Shown here piece by piece: positions 23,483 through 35,380 of a stretch of DNA of 64,000 bases. The notes below the pieces were generated by a model that saw only the letters and a list, made by a program, of their open reading frames with translations, was not told where the DNA came from and searched no databases. Each line of letters starts with the position of its first letter. Within the stretch, counting starts at the first letter, position 1. The DNA is from Augochlora pura (Eukaryota; Arthropoda; Insecta; Hymenoptera; Halictidae). The DNA lies in NCBI RefSeq assembly GCF_028453695.1, contig NC_135781.1, positions 930,001 through 994,000 of the forward strand. Reading direction: 5' to 3'. The translations under genes and the position numbers were made by a program.

Positions 23483-25400
23483 CTTTACATTTAATTACAA
23501 ACCGTGTCGACGGCGCCACGTTCCACGGAATTCGCGGTTTGCTAGACGCGCCGCGCGCGATGCTTTTTTACCGATTCGAACGCACGGTCGAGAAATAATC
23601 GACGCATCGCGGTGTTCCGGGGGACGACGTTTTCGACGGAGACCAAGCGATCGAATTCTCCTCCGTCTTTACGTAACCGGATCCACGCAGCTGCCTGTGC
23701 GCGCCACGGAATTTTACGTAAGCGTGCCTCGCAGCGATCCGCGATAATATGGGATGCCACGGTCGCGCGGTGTCTCGCGACGACGCCTTAATGTCTTTTT
23801 TCCTTTTAGTCTTATGTGTTGCATACACGATCCTTCCTTTACGGTTTCTTCGGTTTTTTATGTTGACTCTTCGATTTTAAATTCGAAAAATAAAAGAATT
23901 AATAGAAATTATATTCGGATAAATACGAAATTCGTGTTTCCGTCGCGAGACTTGTTCAGTTGACTTTGTTCCGTCCACCTCACGCTGGATAATAATAATT
24001 GCTGTATTTGTCCATACTATGTTTTAGTTATTAGTAACATTAATAATTGTAATTTTATAATTACTATCCTCTCTCTCTCTCTCTCACTTTTCCTCTTTCT
24101 CTAACAGTAAAGAAAATTTTATTATTATTATCACATATTACATTGATTAATTCATAAATATTCCTAATTTATTATTAAGTCTCTGTTACATTTATTAACT
24201 TTGTTGTATTTTTAGTCTGAATTCCTTCAGGAAAGAGCACAAAATCCACCGAGTCACGGTACTGCATGTTGCAAGTGTCGCGCATTCCGCGCGCGAAAGA
24301 AACAGTCGCGGAATCGCGATTGTTGAATAAACAACGTCGGCCAACAGCAATTAAAAATTACTGTTTTCAAAGGAGGGCTACAACGTAACTATCACCGCTG
24401 GGAACAGCAGCGTTGCGACAAAAAAAAAAAGAGCGTTTTTCTTGGTGGATTCGTTCCGTGTAATAGCCAGGCGTTTGTTTGTTTAAAAAAAGGGCGGGGG
24501 AATAGGCGTGAATAATTGATTCGGCCGGAATAAAGTCGATGCATATTAATACGCGAAAATCTATATTTGTTCGGAGGTTCGCAACCGAGTCATTACTTTT
24601 TTCCCGGATTCTCTGTTCGTATTTTCGATTACAGCGAAACCGCGTGTCTGTGTTTGTGTAAGCGTCCGCTTTTTAATACTAACGCGGTATCGCGTACACA
24701 GATATATATGTGTACATTATACAGAGTGGTTCATGTAACGTGTATCATGCCGCGTTTCAAAATCATTTTTATCAAATTTACTAATATTAAAAAAATATTA
24801 AAATAATTCACGGAGAGATCGGTAAAACGTTGGAGATCCCAGCTTCAGCATGCGAGGGGAACATCGTCTAATCGTTCGGCCGATAAGACGGTGCGTTTAA
24901 AAAACGTTGCGAACGAATTGGTCTCACAGACGTGCGAGATGTCATTACGCGCTTCGAAACGATCGCGCGAGAACCGTGACGACGCCTCTCGCGACGATTT
25001 GCTATAAATCATCCTAATCGCGTAGCCAAACGCTTCTCTCTCGCCTTTTTCCTCCCGCGTTTTGGGATCCGGTGACGTCGCCCTGAGTTATCTAATTGTG
25101 CGCGAACGGGGCCCGCAAACAGCTGAATTCGCTGATTATCGAAGAGCCGTCCGCGCGACGGTTTTCGTCAAAACGACGGCATTTTTCCTGGAACGGCGAG
25201 TCCGCGGTAATAGGCCTCCGAGAATCGATTGCGCCACGACCGCGAGCCATTATCGGCGACGGTTCGCACAATCGGCTCGGATTTATTAGCTCCTCGATTA
25301 TTTTCTCAGGTATCAACGTCGACGTGCCTTTTTTCCGTTCAATTTCATGCGCCCGGTTATTCTAGGAACGGTTCATATAGAAGAAGAACGGTTCATATAT

Positions 25401-25450
25401 AACAGAATAAATCAACCTTAAACAACAAATATCGTCTATAGATTTCCCCC
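25401..25450. repeat. Dispersed 50-bp repeat, copy 1
   Basis: This segment, with AACAGAATAAAT and AACAACAAATATCGTCTATA, matches 51308-51358 along its whole length with about seven differences. Its core recurs reversed at about 9636-9660. Confidence 0.65.
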
Positions 25451-25599
25451 CAAAAAAAAATGTTAAACCTAACCAAATAAAATAAAATAAAGGGGTGAGA
25501 AATCAGTGAAAATTCCCCAAAAAATTCCACCGCACAGAATAAAATAAACATACTAAAATAAATAGGATAAAATAGACAGAATATACAAAAATCGATTCG

Positions 25600-26517
25600 C
25601 CTTACAAGTCAAGTACTCTTGCACTCTGTCCTCCGGGTCCATGATCCTCCCTAGACCAGTCCCACGTGACCCAAGCTCGGATCCACCGTCGCGCTATCGA
25701 CGTAACAATTGTGTAGCGAGTCGTCCGCGTAGAAATTCCATAGCGCCTGGTAGATTTCCCGGAAAGCGTTTCGGATGGTTTTTTGTCGGATCGCGTGCAC
25801 AGTGCACACAAACACACACACCCACACACATAAGGGGGGAACCGTGTAGTCGTCGCGCGAGCACGCTACGTGGTACCGTCTCGTCGAGCAGACTATAGTC
25901 GACGCCGTTGGCTCGCACACATCGGCGTAAGAAGGCGCGCGAACACGGGCGGCACACACGCGGAGGACAGACACACAAGGGAACGTAGCGCAACGCAACA
26001 TGGCAACCGTGGCAGGACGTTTGACGATGGTTATACGTAGAAGTTCCAGTGGCAGGGGGTCAGTGTAAAACGGCCTTCTGCCTGCAACGTGTCGAACGTC
26101 GTTCGTTCGGTGTTGGAGATCGCCCGAGCAGAGCCGATTTCACGCGGATCCCGGCAGACGTCGCGGGGGGAAAGAAAATCGTCGCGCGAGAAACAAGTTT
26201 TCCGCGGGGGGCCAAAAGGAGAGGACCAAAAGGCTCTCCCCCTGTGCACACTGGTCCCGGATAGAGCGGCCAACACGGCTGCGCCCGTCGCTTGATTAAT
26301 TCTCGGTGAACGTCCTGACAATCGACCAAAAGGTAAATCGACCGCAGTCCCCCGAGGAACGACCGCCGAGGAAACGGCGCTAAAACACCCGGCGACTATT
26401 TCCTCGACACCCGCGCTTTTACTCGCACTCGTTATTCCTACACTTTTACATGCCACGAGTGACAAATAACGCGTCTGTTTATTTTTTTTATCGCGGGACA
26501 GTTTTGTTCTTCTATTA
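25600..26517. other. GC-rich block, open frames on both strands, unassigned
   Basis: A CpG-rich segment with a (CA)n-rich run at 25803-25828. On the + strand, ATGGCAACCGTGGC at 25999 opens a 22-codon frame that stops at once, with no good donor before the stop. On the minus strand a 144-codon frame (26031-26465) has no ATG at its start and no recognisable motif. It could be a promoter or 5' untranslated region; I cannot show either. Confidence 0.35.
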
Positions 26518-26884
26518 TTAACACTTCACCGGTCAGCCGTCTACAAGTCGGCTTTCTCCTCTAATTGGTAGACTGTAGATCGGTTGTCAGGGTAACCAAT
26601 CTGTTTTTTTTCTATCGTCAAGGTAGAAATGTCAAATTTTATTACTGTGTTGATATTGTTGTATAATTGTTTAGATATCGCGATTAATAAAATAAAATAG
26701 AAACTAAGAGTTAATATTCAGCTAGCCTAAATTCCAATTTTTATATTATAAAGTTACGAAAATCAATAGAATAGTAAAAATATTGTTTAACAGCAATGTC
26801 ATTAAAAAATATATGTCAGTAGATTTAATTACTCTGTAATGACAGAAATGTTTACGATCGACTGACCGGTCGGTAAAGTATTAA
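26518..26884. mobile_element. TTAA MITE, family C (complete)
   Basis: A 367-bp element with TTAA at 26518-26521 and 26881-26884. The left end reads CACTTCACCGGTCAGCCG and the right end, reversed, TACTTTACCGACCGGTCAG: the same terminus with a four-base difference in length. Inside the left end a CGGTTGTCAGGGTAACCAAT block is shared with the degenerate copy at 16405. There is no coding capacity. Confidence 0.8.
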
Positions 26885-29800
26885 AGGCATAAAACAGAAG
26901 GGGGCAAGTAATTAGCCGTAATAAAGACTATCTCTCAGTCGTATTCCTACATCTAAAATCGAGCACGTTTGTATCGAGCTAATATTTTCTTCGACGACCT
27001 TTGTGTTTTACTACTTCTATCAGTCGATCGGGGATTTAACTCATTGGTTTGTTATATCGCTAGTAATATTATATACTTTGTGCAATTGGTAACTTTTCTT
27101 CGAGCTGGTTTCCATTTTCGATGGAGCATTTCCACCCCCGAGAAAATGAAATTAAATAAGAAAAATAGTTATTCAATATTTACATTCTTGTACGTATATT
27201 AAATATTTATATACCTGTAGGATTATTATGTATTTATATATCTGTACGTATATTAAATATTTTCATATTTATGCGTACCCATAATGCCATCGATAAATAC
27301 GATATTACCCATCCCAGTGACAGAAAACCATCCCCACACTATAGCAAAGCTGCCCCCGTATTTTACCGTGAACTAAAGGTTATCCTCGCGCTTCGAGATC
27401 CCCTAGTCGCCGTCCATTTCCGCATAATCCAAGAAGGATTGCTTTCGACGTAGCTGCAGAATACACTTAGATCATCTGCGATCCGCATCTGTGCGCGGCA
27501 TTGGCGTCTTCGCGCTCGTTTTCGAGCGTTCCAGCCGCTCTCCGCGGACGTTGTCTCCTCTTCGAGAACCTTCGTTCCCCGCCCGTTGCAGGATAGCAGC
27601 TCTTGCAGCATTTGCTTCTCTCTCGCCACGCTTGGGTCTCTATGGAGTTATTTCTGGACGCAAACGCTGCGTTTATTCGACTGTTGCTCTCCGTGTACAG
27701 CGTCCGCGCCACGATATTGCGTCCGCGGACCTTTATTCAAAGCCGAGGCTCTCTCGTTTCTCTGGTCAGCTGCGAGGAGGAGTTCAATGGAAATGTATTT
27801 CCTCTCTCTTTCGAGGTGACCCGGTCTCGTCCGATTCTTCTTCGGGGCCTCTCTGCGATTTTGTATTCTATTCGGGGTCTATTGTCGATGCGACGGTTCT
27901 CTGTTGTCCTCTCTCTCTCTCTTGGTTGTCGAGGCCGCTACCTGACACTCCGTGTGGTTCCTTTAACAATTTTATGCGAATAGGAGAAAAGATATATTTA
28001 GAATAGAAAATTTATGTCACCAGAATCAATTTTACATAAATCGTAGAAGAAGTATATTTATTGCAAGATGTAAAATTGCCATTTTATTTAATATTATTAT
28101 TAAGATTACTGTCCGTCAAACTCCGTTAATTTCGAAACAAAAAATACCAACGTAGTCGTAATCCCCATACGTCCAACATCGAAATAAAAAATCACGCTAG
28201 TCAACAAGCTATCGGCGATCCGTATGCGGCTGGAAAACAATCTGCAAACAGTCGGAAAGGGCTGTTTGCAATCTTCGTGGAAGACGCGCAAGAGTCAACA
28301 ATCGTCCGATCGATCGTCAACGACTAGGAGATTCCCGGCGAACTATAAAACCTCGCGAAATCCTCGCGAGCTACGCGGGGCGCGTAACGTTGACAGCGTG
28401 GAAGAATGCCGATCGAACCGGTTACGGGGAGGAACGTGAAACAAGGCGGTGTCGACGACACCAGAAGAAAGGGGGGGGGGGGGCAGTGTTTGTTCCTCGC
28501 TAAAATTTCGGTTGTTTTCGCGAGAAGCCGTAAAACGTCCGACGAACTTGTTCTCGCGAGGGTGGGGGTGGAATTATTACGACTTTGAAAATTAAGAGAG
28601 AGATGAGGCAAATATTAAATCTCTGCACGTTCTACGATTTATGTCCAAATGCTTATGGCAACGTATTCATCATTTATGATCATTATCGTTGTTATTATTA
28701 TTATTATTATAGTTATTCAATATATTTCGTCAATATTTGATTTAGGTTATGTCAATTCTTTAAATTGTGTAAAAATTGAAGCCATGTGTCAGAAACCATG
28801 TGCTCGATGAACAGTATTTACACACTAAGCTGAAATAGCCTAGGGCCCTGTTGTTGGAACATGAATAATTGATAAACGATCGATCGAGAATAGTCAATAA
28901 ACCATGAATGATCACGTAGAAGATCGTCAATGAATCAGGACCACGAGTGACGTAATTAACTTCGTCATATATGTGTCCGAAGTCCTCCAAGATATCTCCT
29001 CTTTCTGTTCGTAAAGAAATTAAATCTTCCTTGCTTCTCTGGATATTTAACCCTTTGCTGTACCATTTTCTTCAAAATTACTATGATTAGAATTTTTTGG
29101 AACACGCTCATTTCTTTGAAGAACAAAGGAATTTTATATTTATCGAGTGTTTATGTCTATTGAAATGTTTAAATATTGATGACGAGGGAATCTCTCTCAG
29201 GCCACAATTTGACGCTCCCTCCTCAATTTTTGGAAAAACCATTGTCAAGCACCGAGGTCTGCCTCGGCAACGTTCTCGCGACGCGCGGCGGAACGCGGTT
29301 CGGAACAATTTGCAGAGAACTTGTAAATTGAGTATGGCGTGTACGCAGCGTGTCGTGTTTGGGCAAGGTAGGGAGCCGCGTGTATATACGCACGCGCGCG
29401 CGCGTACCTGGATGTTTGACGTTAAGCCGCGTTTCCACGGCCGGATTAACGCTATTGGATTAAAGTCTTCCGTATCCTTTGCTGCACTCCAATTAATTCG
29501 ACTTGCGACTACCGATTCACCCCGGGAAGTTGTTACTTCGAGACGGTAATGGGAGGCTGCTGGCTTTCCGTATACACTCTTGTTTTGCGCTGTCGCTACC
29601 TCGCGGTACACTCAGGCTCAAAAATGTTTGTACGCGATTTAGGAGAAAGGTAAAAGCGAAAGACGTAAAGCGATGTATTTCCATAATTGGGCCGCTTATT
29701 TCGAAAGCGGCGCGAGTCCATTTTCTGTTGTTCTGGGGTAATTAAAGGTTAGCACGTTAATTGATTTAAATATATTAATGAATTATGTATAATCTGGCAG

Positions 29801-30684
29801 AGGTTTTTCATAATTTGTTGTCGTGTCGACACAGCGGTTTCGTCACCATTCTGCATCGTCTTGGACGTCACGTGGTCCGAAACATAACCTTGACAATGTA
29901 TCGCAGTCGCTCCAAAAGGATGCCCGGTGCTTTAAAAACCGATTAATATTCAATAAGAACAACATTAATACAGGTCCGTCACTGAACGCCTTCGCGACGT
30001 TGCCACTTTTACGCGCAGCGATATAACCAATCTTTTATTGAACTAAAATATATGAATTAAATTCATTTCTAAAAAAAACTAGATATCAATAAAACCGAAT
30101 TATTTTTCACATCCAATTCTATATTTATAATTAAAATATTACTTAAAAAATTGTATAAAATTAGCTCTTTCATTTTCGAGCTAAATAATATCATTATTTA
30201 TATTTAAATTAATCCTGATACAAAAGGTAAAAAATGAATTTACCTTTATACAATTAAAATTAATCTTCTTCAATAATTAAATTAAAATGAATCTTCTCCA
30301 ATACTGAAATTAAAATTAGCATAATTCGTGACGAAAGTTCCCGTCTCATTTCGGGTTCTCGAATTCGCTCGCCGCTGTAACAACGTACGATAACACGCTC
30401 GCCGTTATCGAGAAACGATTAACAGCCGTTTTTCTCGTGAGAGAGAGAGAGGGAGAGAGATTATTACATAACGTATCGCGTGGAACTCCGTAGGAGCAGC
30501 GCGTGTCGGGCACGGAGGCGTGCAAGGGTTAATCAGATGCAATGAAATTCCGGAATTTGTCAGCGACCCGTGTGCGTCTGCTCGCTCGGATGAGGCACGC
30601 GGACGTGTAATTTATCGGAGTCTTGTTTTTGACGCGAGACTATTGGCTCTCTACCGGTGACACGGATCCCACAAGGAAAGTATT
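26885..30684. other. Non-coding, mixed composition
   Basis: No credible exon found. The 27480-27970 segment is strongly CT-rich on the + strand and open in several frames on both strands; no domain can be read. A poly-G run lies near 28469-28483. There is a solo TTAA-element end at 29047. The GC-rich piece at 29230-29560 has a (CG)n run near 29392-29404 and is open on both strands without recognisable content. Interrupted (GA)n lies at about 30440-30462. Confidence 0.5.
29047..29105. mobile_element. Solo TTAA MITE end, family B
   Basis: TTAACCCTTTGCTGTACC followed by ATTTTCTTCA and GATTAGAATTTTT reads like the reversed right end of the element at 5234-5485 for about 50 bases. No opposite end was found within 400 bases. 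Confidence 0.55.
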
Positions 30685-30949
30685 CTAACCCTCTGCACTC
30701 GAGTGGCGACTAAAATGCGCCATTGAAATTGTTATGGCACGTTCCAAAATTATTTTTATAAATATCGCCAAAGCTAAGATTAAAAAAATGTATTGAAAGT
30801 TATAAAAAACTGTTCTACGAGTTGCAAAACTCGATTTCATAGACATAGAACGAATTGTTATATAATATGTTATATAAAATGGAAATAGTGGAATCCAGAA
30901 AAATTATTTTAGATTTCCAGTTGAAACGGCTTTGAGCGCAAAGGGTTAA
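30685..30949. mobile_element. TTAA MITE, family A (complete)
   Basis: About 265 bp. The left terminus is CCCTCTGCACTCGAG after a mutated target site (CTAA); the right is TTTGAGCGCAAAGGGTTAA. The A-end lies to the left and carries the family blocks AAATTGTTAT and CACGTTCCAAAATTAT. The B-end to the right carries (reversed) AAATCTAAAATAATTTTTCT and TATTTCCATTTTATATAAC. It is a good reference copy for orientation. Confidence 0.8.
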
Positions 30950-31730
30950 AACTCTCCGGTAGCCGCGTACTGTCACAATGACACATTTCCAAGTGACGCA
31001 TGATCATGAATACGGTTCCCGATAACGGCCGAGGTTTCCATGGTGCCGCTATCAATAGTTCTGCGAATTCGTTGCCGGGACGCTTGGTCTTTTCGCCGGC
31101 AGAAGCCAAACGTTGCGGAAACTTATACGCGATACGCTGTTTTTATTACCGCTCACACTTAATATAGTTATGTACTTAATACAGTATCTGTATTACTATA
31201 TGTAATATAATAATAATAATTTTATATATAATAATACTAATAAGTCTACTAGAATAAAATAAAGTCTACCAGAATAGTAACTAGGCAAATTAACTTCGAA
31301 TCTATCACATCAAACAATTCTAAATTATGCAAAAATTGCGCGTACCACCCTGTATACTAAAACGACTTCATCGCATCCCGCTAGACTCAAATTCAAAGTA
31401 CCATCCTCTGCGCTAAATTGAAACATTTTAATTTCGCCTATCGTTGACAAAATTTCGAAACGTTCCGCGACATTTTTCGAACCGGTTTTCATCCCTGAAC
31501 GCGTCAGCAAATTCGCATTTCTGTGCCGGGGACCACTTCATTCGCGGACAAATACGCTGGCGCGGTACGGGGGCTTGACCAAACGGACCATTCTCTACGA
31601 ATAATCCTAACCGCGGGTATCCACGGATTTCTCGAGCCCGAAAAGTATCCGGCGTGAAAAGAGCTTAAGGTTGCAGGAGGCGCGGGTCGCTGACTCGCAA
31701 AGGCGTCCCTCTCTTTCTCTCTTTTTCGCG

Positions 31731-31757
31731 CTCTCTCTCTCTCTCTCTCTCTCTCTT
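31731..31757. repeat. (CT)n microsatellite
   Basis: A pure CT run preceded by shorter CT and CTTT runs from about 31707. Confidence 0.93.
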
Positions 31758-32157
31758 TCAAGAAATGTCCTCTATTGAGTGAAAACGTCTGCGGTTTCTT
31801 TCGATTTCCGGACAACGGGCGGCGGGCCGGGCCGGGCCGGGCTTTTCGCTCGGCAGAACTTCTCGGCGAAGCAAATCAGCGGACCGGAAACGGTATCGGA
31901 TTCGAGGGATAAACCGAGGAGCGCCGGGATTCGGGGGCCGCGTTTCTCCATTCCCCCCGGCGACGCGATGTTTACGCAGCCCGGCGTTAGGCGTGTTTCC
32001 GTGGAATTTAAATTTCGGAGGGACGAACACACGGTCTGCGAACCAGTCGAGGCAGGTGAGACGGACTCGCAGGTACAATCGTCGGCTGTTCGTCGACTCT
32101 TGCGTTTTAGGTACTGTGATAGTTATTGAAACAGTAAATCGACTCTATAGTCCCTAT

Positions 32158-32182
32158 AGGGCTAGCCTTCTAGCCCTTTTTT
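32158..32182 (+). other. Perfect 8-bp hairpin followed by a T run
   Basis: AGGGCTAG, loop CCTT, CTAGCCCT, then a run of six T from 32177. Immediately before it CTATAG occurs twice around TCC. In bacteria this would be called an intrinsic terminator; in a nuclear insect genome a T run can end RNA polymerase III transcripts, but I see no A or B box upstream. A chance palindrome is the default reading. Confidence 0.35.
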
Positions 32183-35100
32183 AAAAATATAAGTTACGGA
32201 AAAAAATAATAGAAATAATTGTTAAGGATATTACGGCGTTGGATCTATTTAAGATTTGCCCATGAGAAAATATAAAATATTTATATTCTGCTCACTCTTT
32301 CGAACATCATACGCATAAAATGCACTGATTTTAATTAGTATAATATGAAAGTATATTGCTGAAATATATCGACGCAGCTAAGTGGTTAAAGAAAGGTTTC
32401 CTTCGGATCGCGTATTCGAGGAACGCGTCGAGTAACACGAAGATCGTTTCGACGAATCGATAAGCAATATCGATCCGCTTCAGCAAACTACGAACAGCTC
32501 GCGATTCGAAGACAGTTCGGGCATCAATCTGCATCGTTCCACACGCGGTTCCTACGGACGCGTATTTATTTTTAGAGCGGAAATATTCCAAGGTCAGGCC
32601 TAATGCCATCCTCCCGACCGAACCTGTATTTTTCTGTTGCTGCCCCGACAAAAGCGTGTTTTATTTATAACGTGTGTACTACACACGCGGCCGGGCATCG
32701 GCAGCCATAAAGTAAACTTTTATACCTTTTCAACGCCCTACGCGATAAATCGTCTCCCGGAGTTTACGATTCGCAAAAAAGGAAACGTCTCAACCGAGTC
32801 CTCCGCGTGCGGAAAAATCCGCTAGCTCGATTGTTTAACAAACGCCGTGCGCACTGTGGCGGTTGTACGGTGTGAATTTTATTTAACAACACGGACGCAT
32901 AATAAACAGGCGAGCCACGTCCGAAGGCCGCGACGCGAGCGACTGTTTACACGCTTTCGATTCCGCGGTGAACGGAAGCGCGACTCGCGATCCGAAGAGG
33001 CGCGTTTTCATTGCTCGGCTTTGATATTTTCGACGTTCGTTTTAATCGGTGAAAGACATCGATCAATGTTAAAGGTTACGTTAAGGTTTTTTAATTAGCG
33101 CTACCAAATCAGCGCACCCAAAATTTTCCTTCTTTCTTTATCTCTCAACTGTTACTCACCGTTTATGACTCAGGCATTCGGTCACTTTGTCTAGAAAATA
33201 AGACTTTGACCGAGCATCGAGACTTTCCCGGTTTATTTCAATTAGTCACAAGTCTCCTACCATTTCGATAGAAAATAATATTATATAAATAATACTTTAA
33301 CCACGCGACAGCCCTTATTTCTACCTCTTAATACCAACGACTTGCATTATATTAAACTACGTTTCTCAGCAGCTCTCGTTTCATTCGACTTCATCGTTTC
33401 ACGCGACACAATCTTCGCGTGCAGCAGTAGAATCCGGCGCCGCACACCGGTTGCCGACACGAATTATCTTCCCGTCCCCGCCCCCAGGTAGGCGAGCATC
33501 GGACCTTTGGCTGCATAACCGTTTTCCTCAAGGCCTGGTCGTCGGCGCGGCGTGACGTCAGATCGTCGGAGCCAGTATTCCTCGATACAACACGGTTTCT
33601 CCGGATGGAAACACTTGGCGCGACGTGAAATCGATTCGATTCCGTCCGTGCCTCTCTGCGGGAGACGCTACGGAAAATTTCTGTCCGAGCGGTGTCTCGG
33701 CCGAATGGGGCGTGTACGAAACCTATCTCAATGTCAACAGCCCCGGGGCTGACCTGCTCTGGGACCTCCATTTTTAAATATCGTCCCGTGAACACTGGGC
33801 CCAGCTGCCACATAGTGTAACGAGTATAATAACGGTGAACGAAATTAATTTTACATGTAGATAGTTTTGTACTTTAATATTATTGGTATTTTATTATATT
33901 TATTTACGTTATATGTATTATTATAATTTTTATATTATAGGTATTATTATGATACTTATATTGTAGGTGTATGTAAAATATTAGGTGATAATAATAACAT
34001 TATTAAAATAATATATACAGCGGTACTATAATAGTATATATACTTACTTATTACTATATACTATACACTATATATTAAATAATACACTGATATTCCATTT
34101 ATATTCGTATCCCTTCGAACAGAACTTTTGACATCGAATAATCGACGAAATATAAATAACAGGAGAAACAACCAATTAGTATTGGCCCCGTTCGCCGTTT
34201 TTTTGACGCTTTTTGCCGCAGGTCGTCATTACTGACAGATTCGAAATAATAAAATATAAAATATAAAATGGTCCTCGTCGTCGACTGCAACAAATATCCG
34301 TCAAATTGAAATTTCACTCTCTCTCTCTCTCTTTGTTTAATAACTGAGTCGAGCTGAATATAATGCACGAATTTCCAATGAGTTCCAAAATAATTTTCAC
34401 ATTATTGAAAACTGTGCTGGGATATCCGAAAATTTGTCCTTTGAATTACTGGACTCGTTGCAGAGCGTACGTTAATTTTGCATTAATTACAAGCTGCAAA
34501 AGAGTTAATTAGTTTCTATCGTATAAATCCGAATTTTCAGGGATTTGTGTTTTTAATCATTGGATTGTGGAGATCTTTATGCAAAATGTATCGATTTTGG
34601 GGTATTATAGTTGCAGCTAGGTTGTTTATAAATTTGTTTATACAGTTAGGTATTCGGATGCATGACGGCGACGCGAGTGTTGCATTTTCCAGGGTTTATA
34701 GAGCCAGTTTCGTCGTAAATCTAGAAAATCCGCGGACTATCGATCGTAAATACGACGGTCATGTAAATTTTATGGGGGAAAGGGATGGTGGTATCGAGGG
34801 TGGAACTTCCTTCAGACCGGATACGCTCCATTATTGTTAGTAGACTGCGGATCTTTCGGCATTTATAACTTACGAGCGGTGTCCTCCTCCTCGAACGTGC
34901 TATACAGCACGAAGAAATCGACGAAATAAAAAGTCGAGCTCGACGGTGCTTTTATTTATCATTTATTACGTTTATTTATCGTCGGAATTTATTCGTCCCA
35001 ACATTCGCGTACTCGACACACTTTATTACTTATTTCGGGCAATTTTTGTCCCGTTTTGTTATTTTCATTTCCAAAAATATTACTCATTTTTAGTTTGTCA

Positions 35101-35304
35101 CGAGTTCACTGTCAATTTCCAGCGAAATTGTTTCTCTCGAGCTTCTGTACTCGATTTTAATTATACATTCAAAATAGTTGTTTGCAGTTGCAACAGTTGC
35201 TTTTTTTTAGTCAGTAGCCTAGGAGTTAAATTTTTTGACAAGTATATTTTTAATATGTTACAAAATAATAACAAACAAGATTTTGTAGCTGTGAGGGTTA
35301 AATA

Positions 35305-35380
35305 GGAATTGTTAAAATTCTGGTAAATAACAATTGTCAGCGGTGCGTAGGAGTCACCTTATTCGAGTGCAAAGGGTTAA
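35305..35380. mobile_element. TTAA MITE A-end, family A, left boundary not found
   Basis: The right end is ATTCGAGTGCAAAGGGTTAA with TTAA at 35377-35380. Reading inward on the reverse strand gives GGTGACTCCTA and CTGACAATTGTTAT, the family A A-end blocks. The other end, expected about 250 bases to the left, is not recognisable. Confidence 0.45.

Larger units (their letters stand above)
19129..25600. other. Non-coding: GC-rich blocks and microsatellites
   Basis: No credible exon found. GC-rich, CpG-rich stretches at about 19200-19980, 20280-20800, 21330-22480, 23030-23780 and 24830-25350 hold open frames without recognisable domains (the longest, 22946-23428, is unassigned). Repeats: (GAGCC)n at 19536-19563, (CT)n at 19634, ATTCAATATT-type repeats at 20020-20105, (GA)n at 21264, CCCCGCCTCG repeats near 23282, and a degenerate 30-bp repeat at 23401-23482. 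An ATACAGAGTGGTTC end-like motif is near 24718. Confidence 0.5.
30950..35304. other. Non-coding: GC-rich block and AT-rich flanks
   Basis: No credible exon found. A GC-rich part at 31500-32110 contains (CT)n at 31731-31757 and GGGCC repeats near 31818-31840. A terminator-like hairpin lies at 32158. The segment 33390-33800 is GC-rich with an unassigned minus-strand open frame. 33840-34100 is very AT-rich. A transposon-end-like CCACCCTGTATA is near 31346, and a short CT run near 34315-34332. Confidence 0.5.

Noticed and set aside
27467..28006. Overlapping frames on both strands, possible degenerate retroelement
   Set aside because: The segment is CT-rich low-complexity DNA; I could not read any gag, protease or reverse-transcriptase motif.
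33391..33813. 140-codon minus-strand frame with a Cys-rich end
   Set aside because: Only three nearby cysteines near the C-terminus, no signal peptide and no known spacing pattern.
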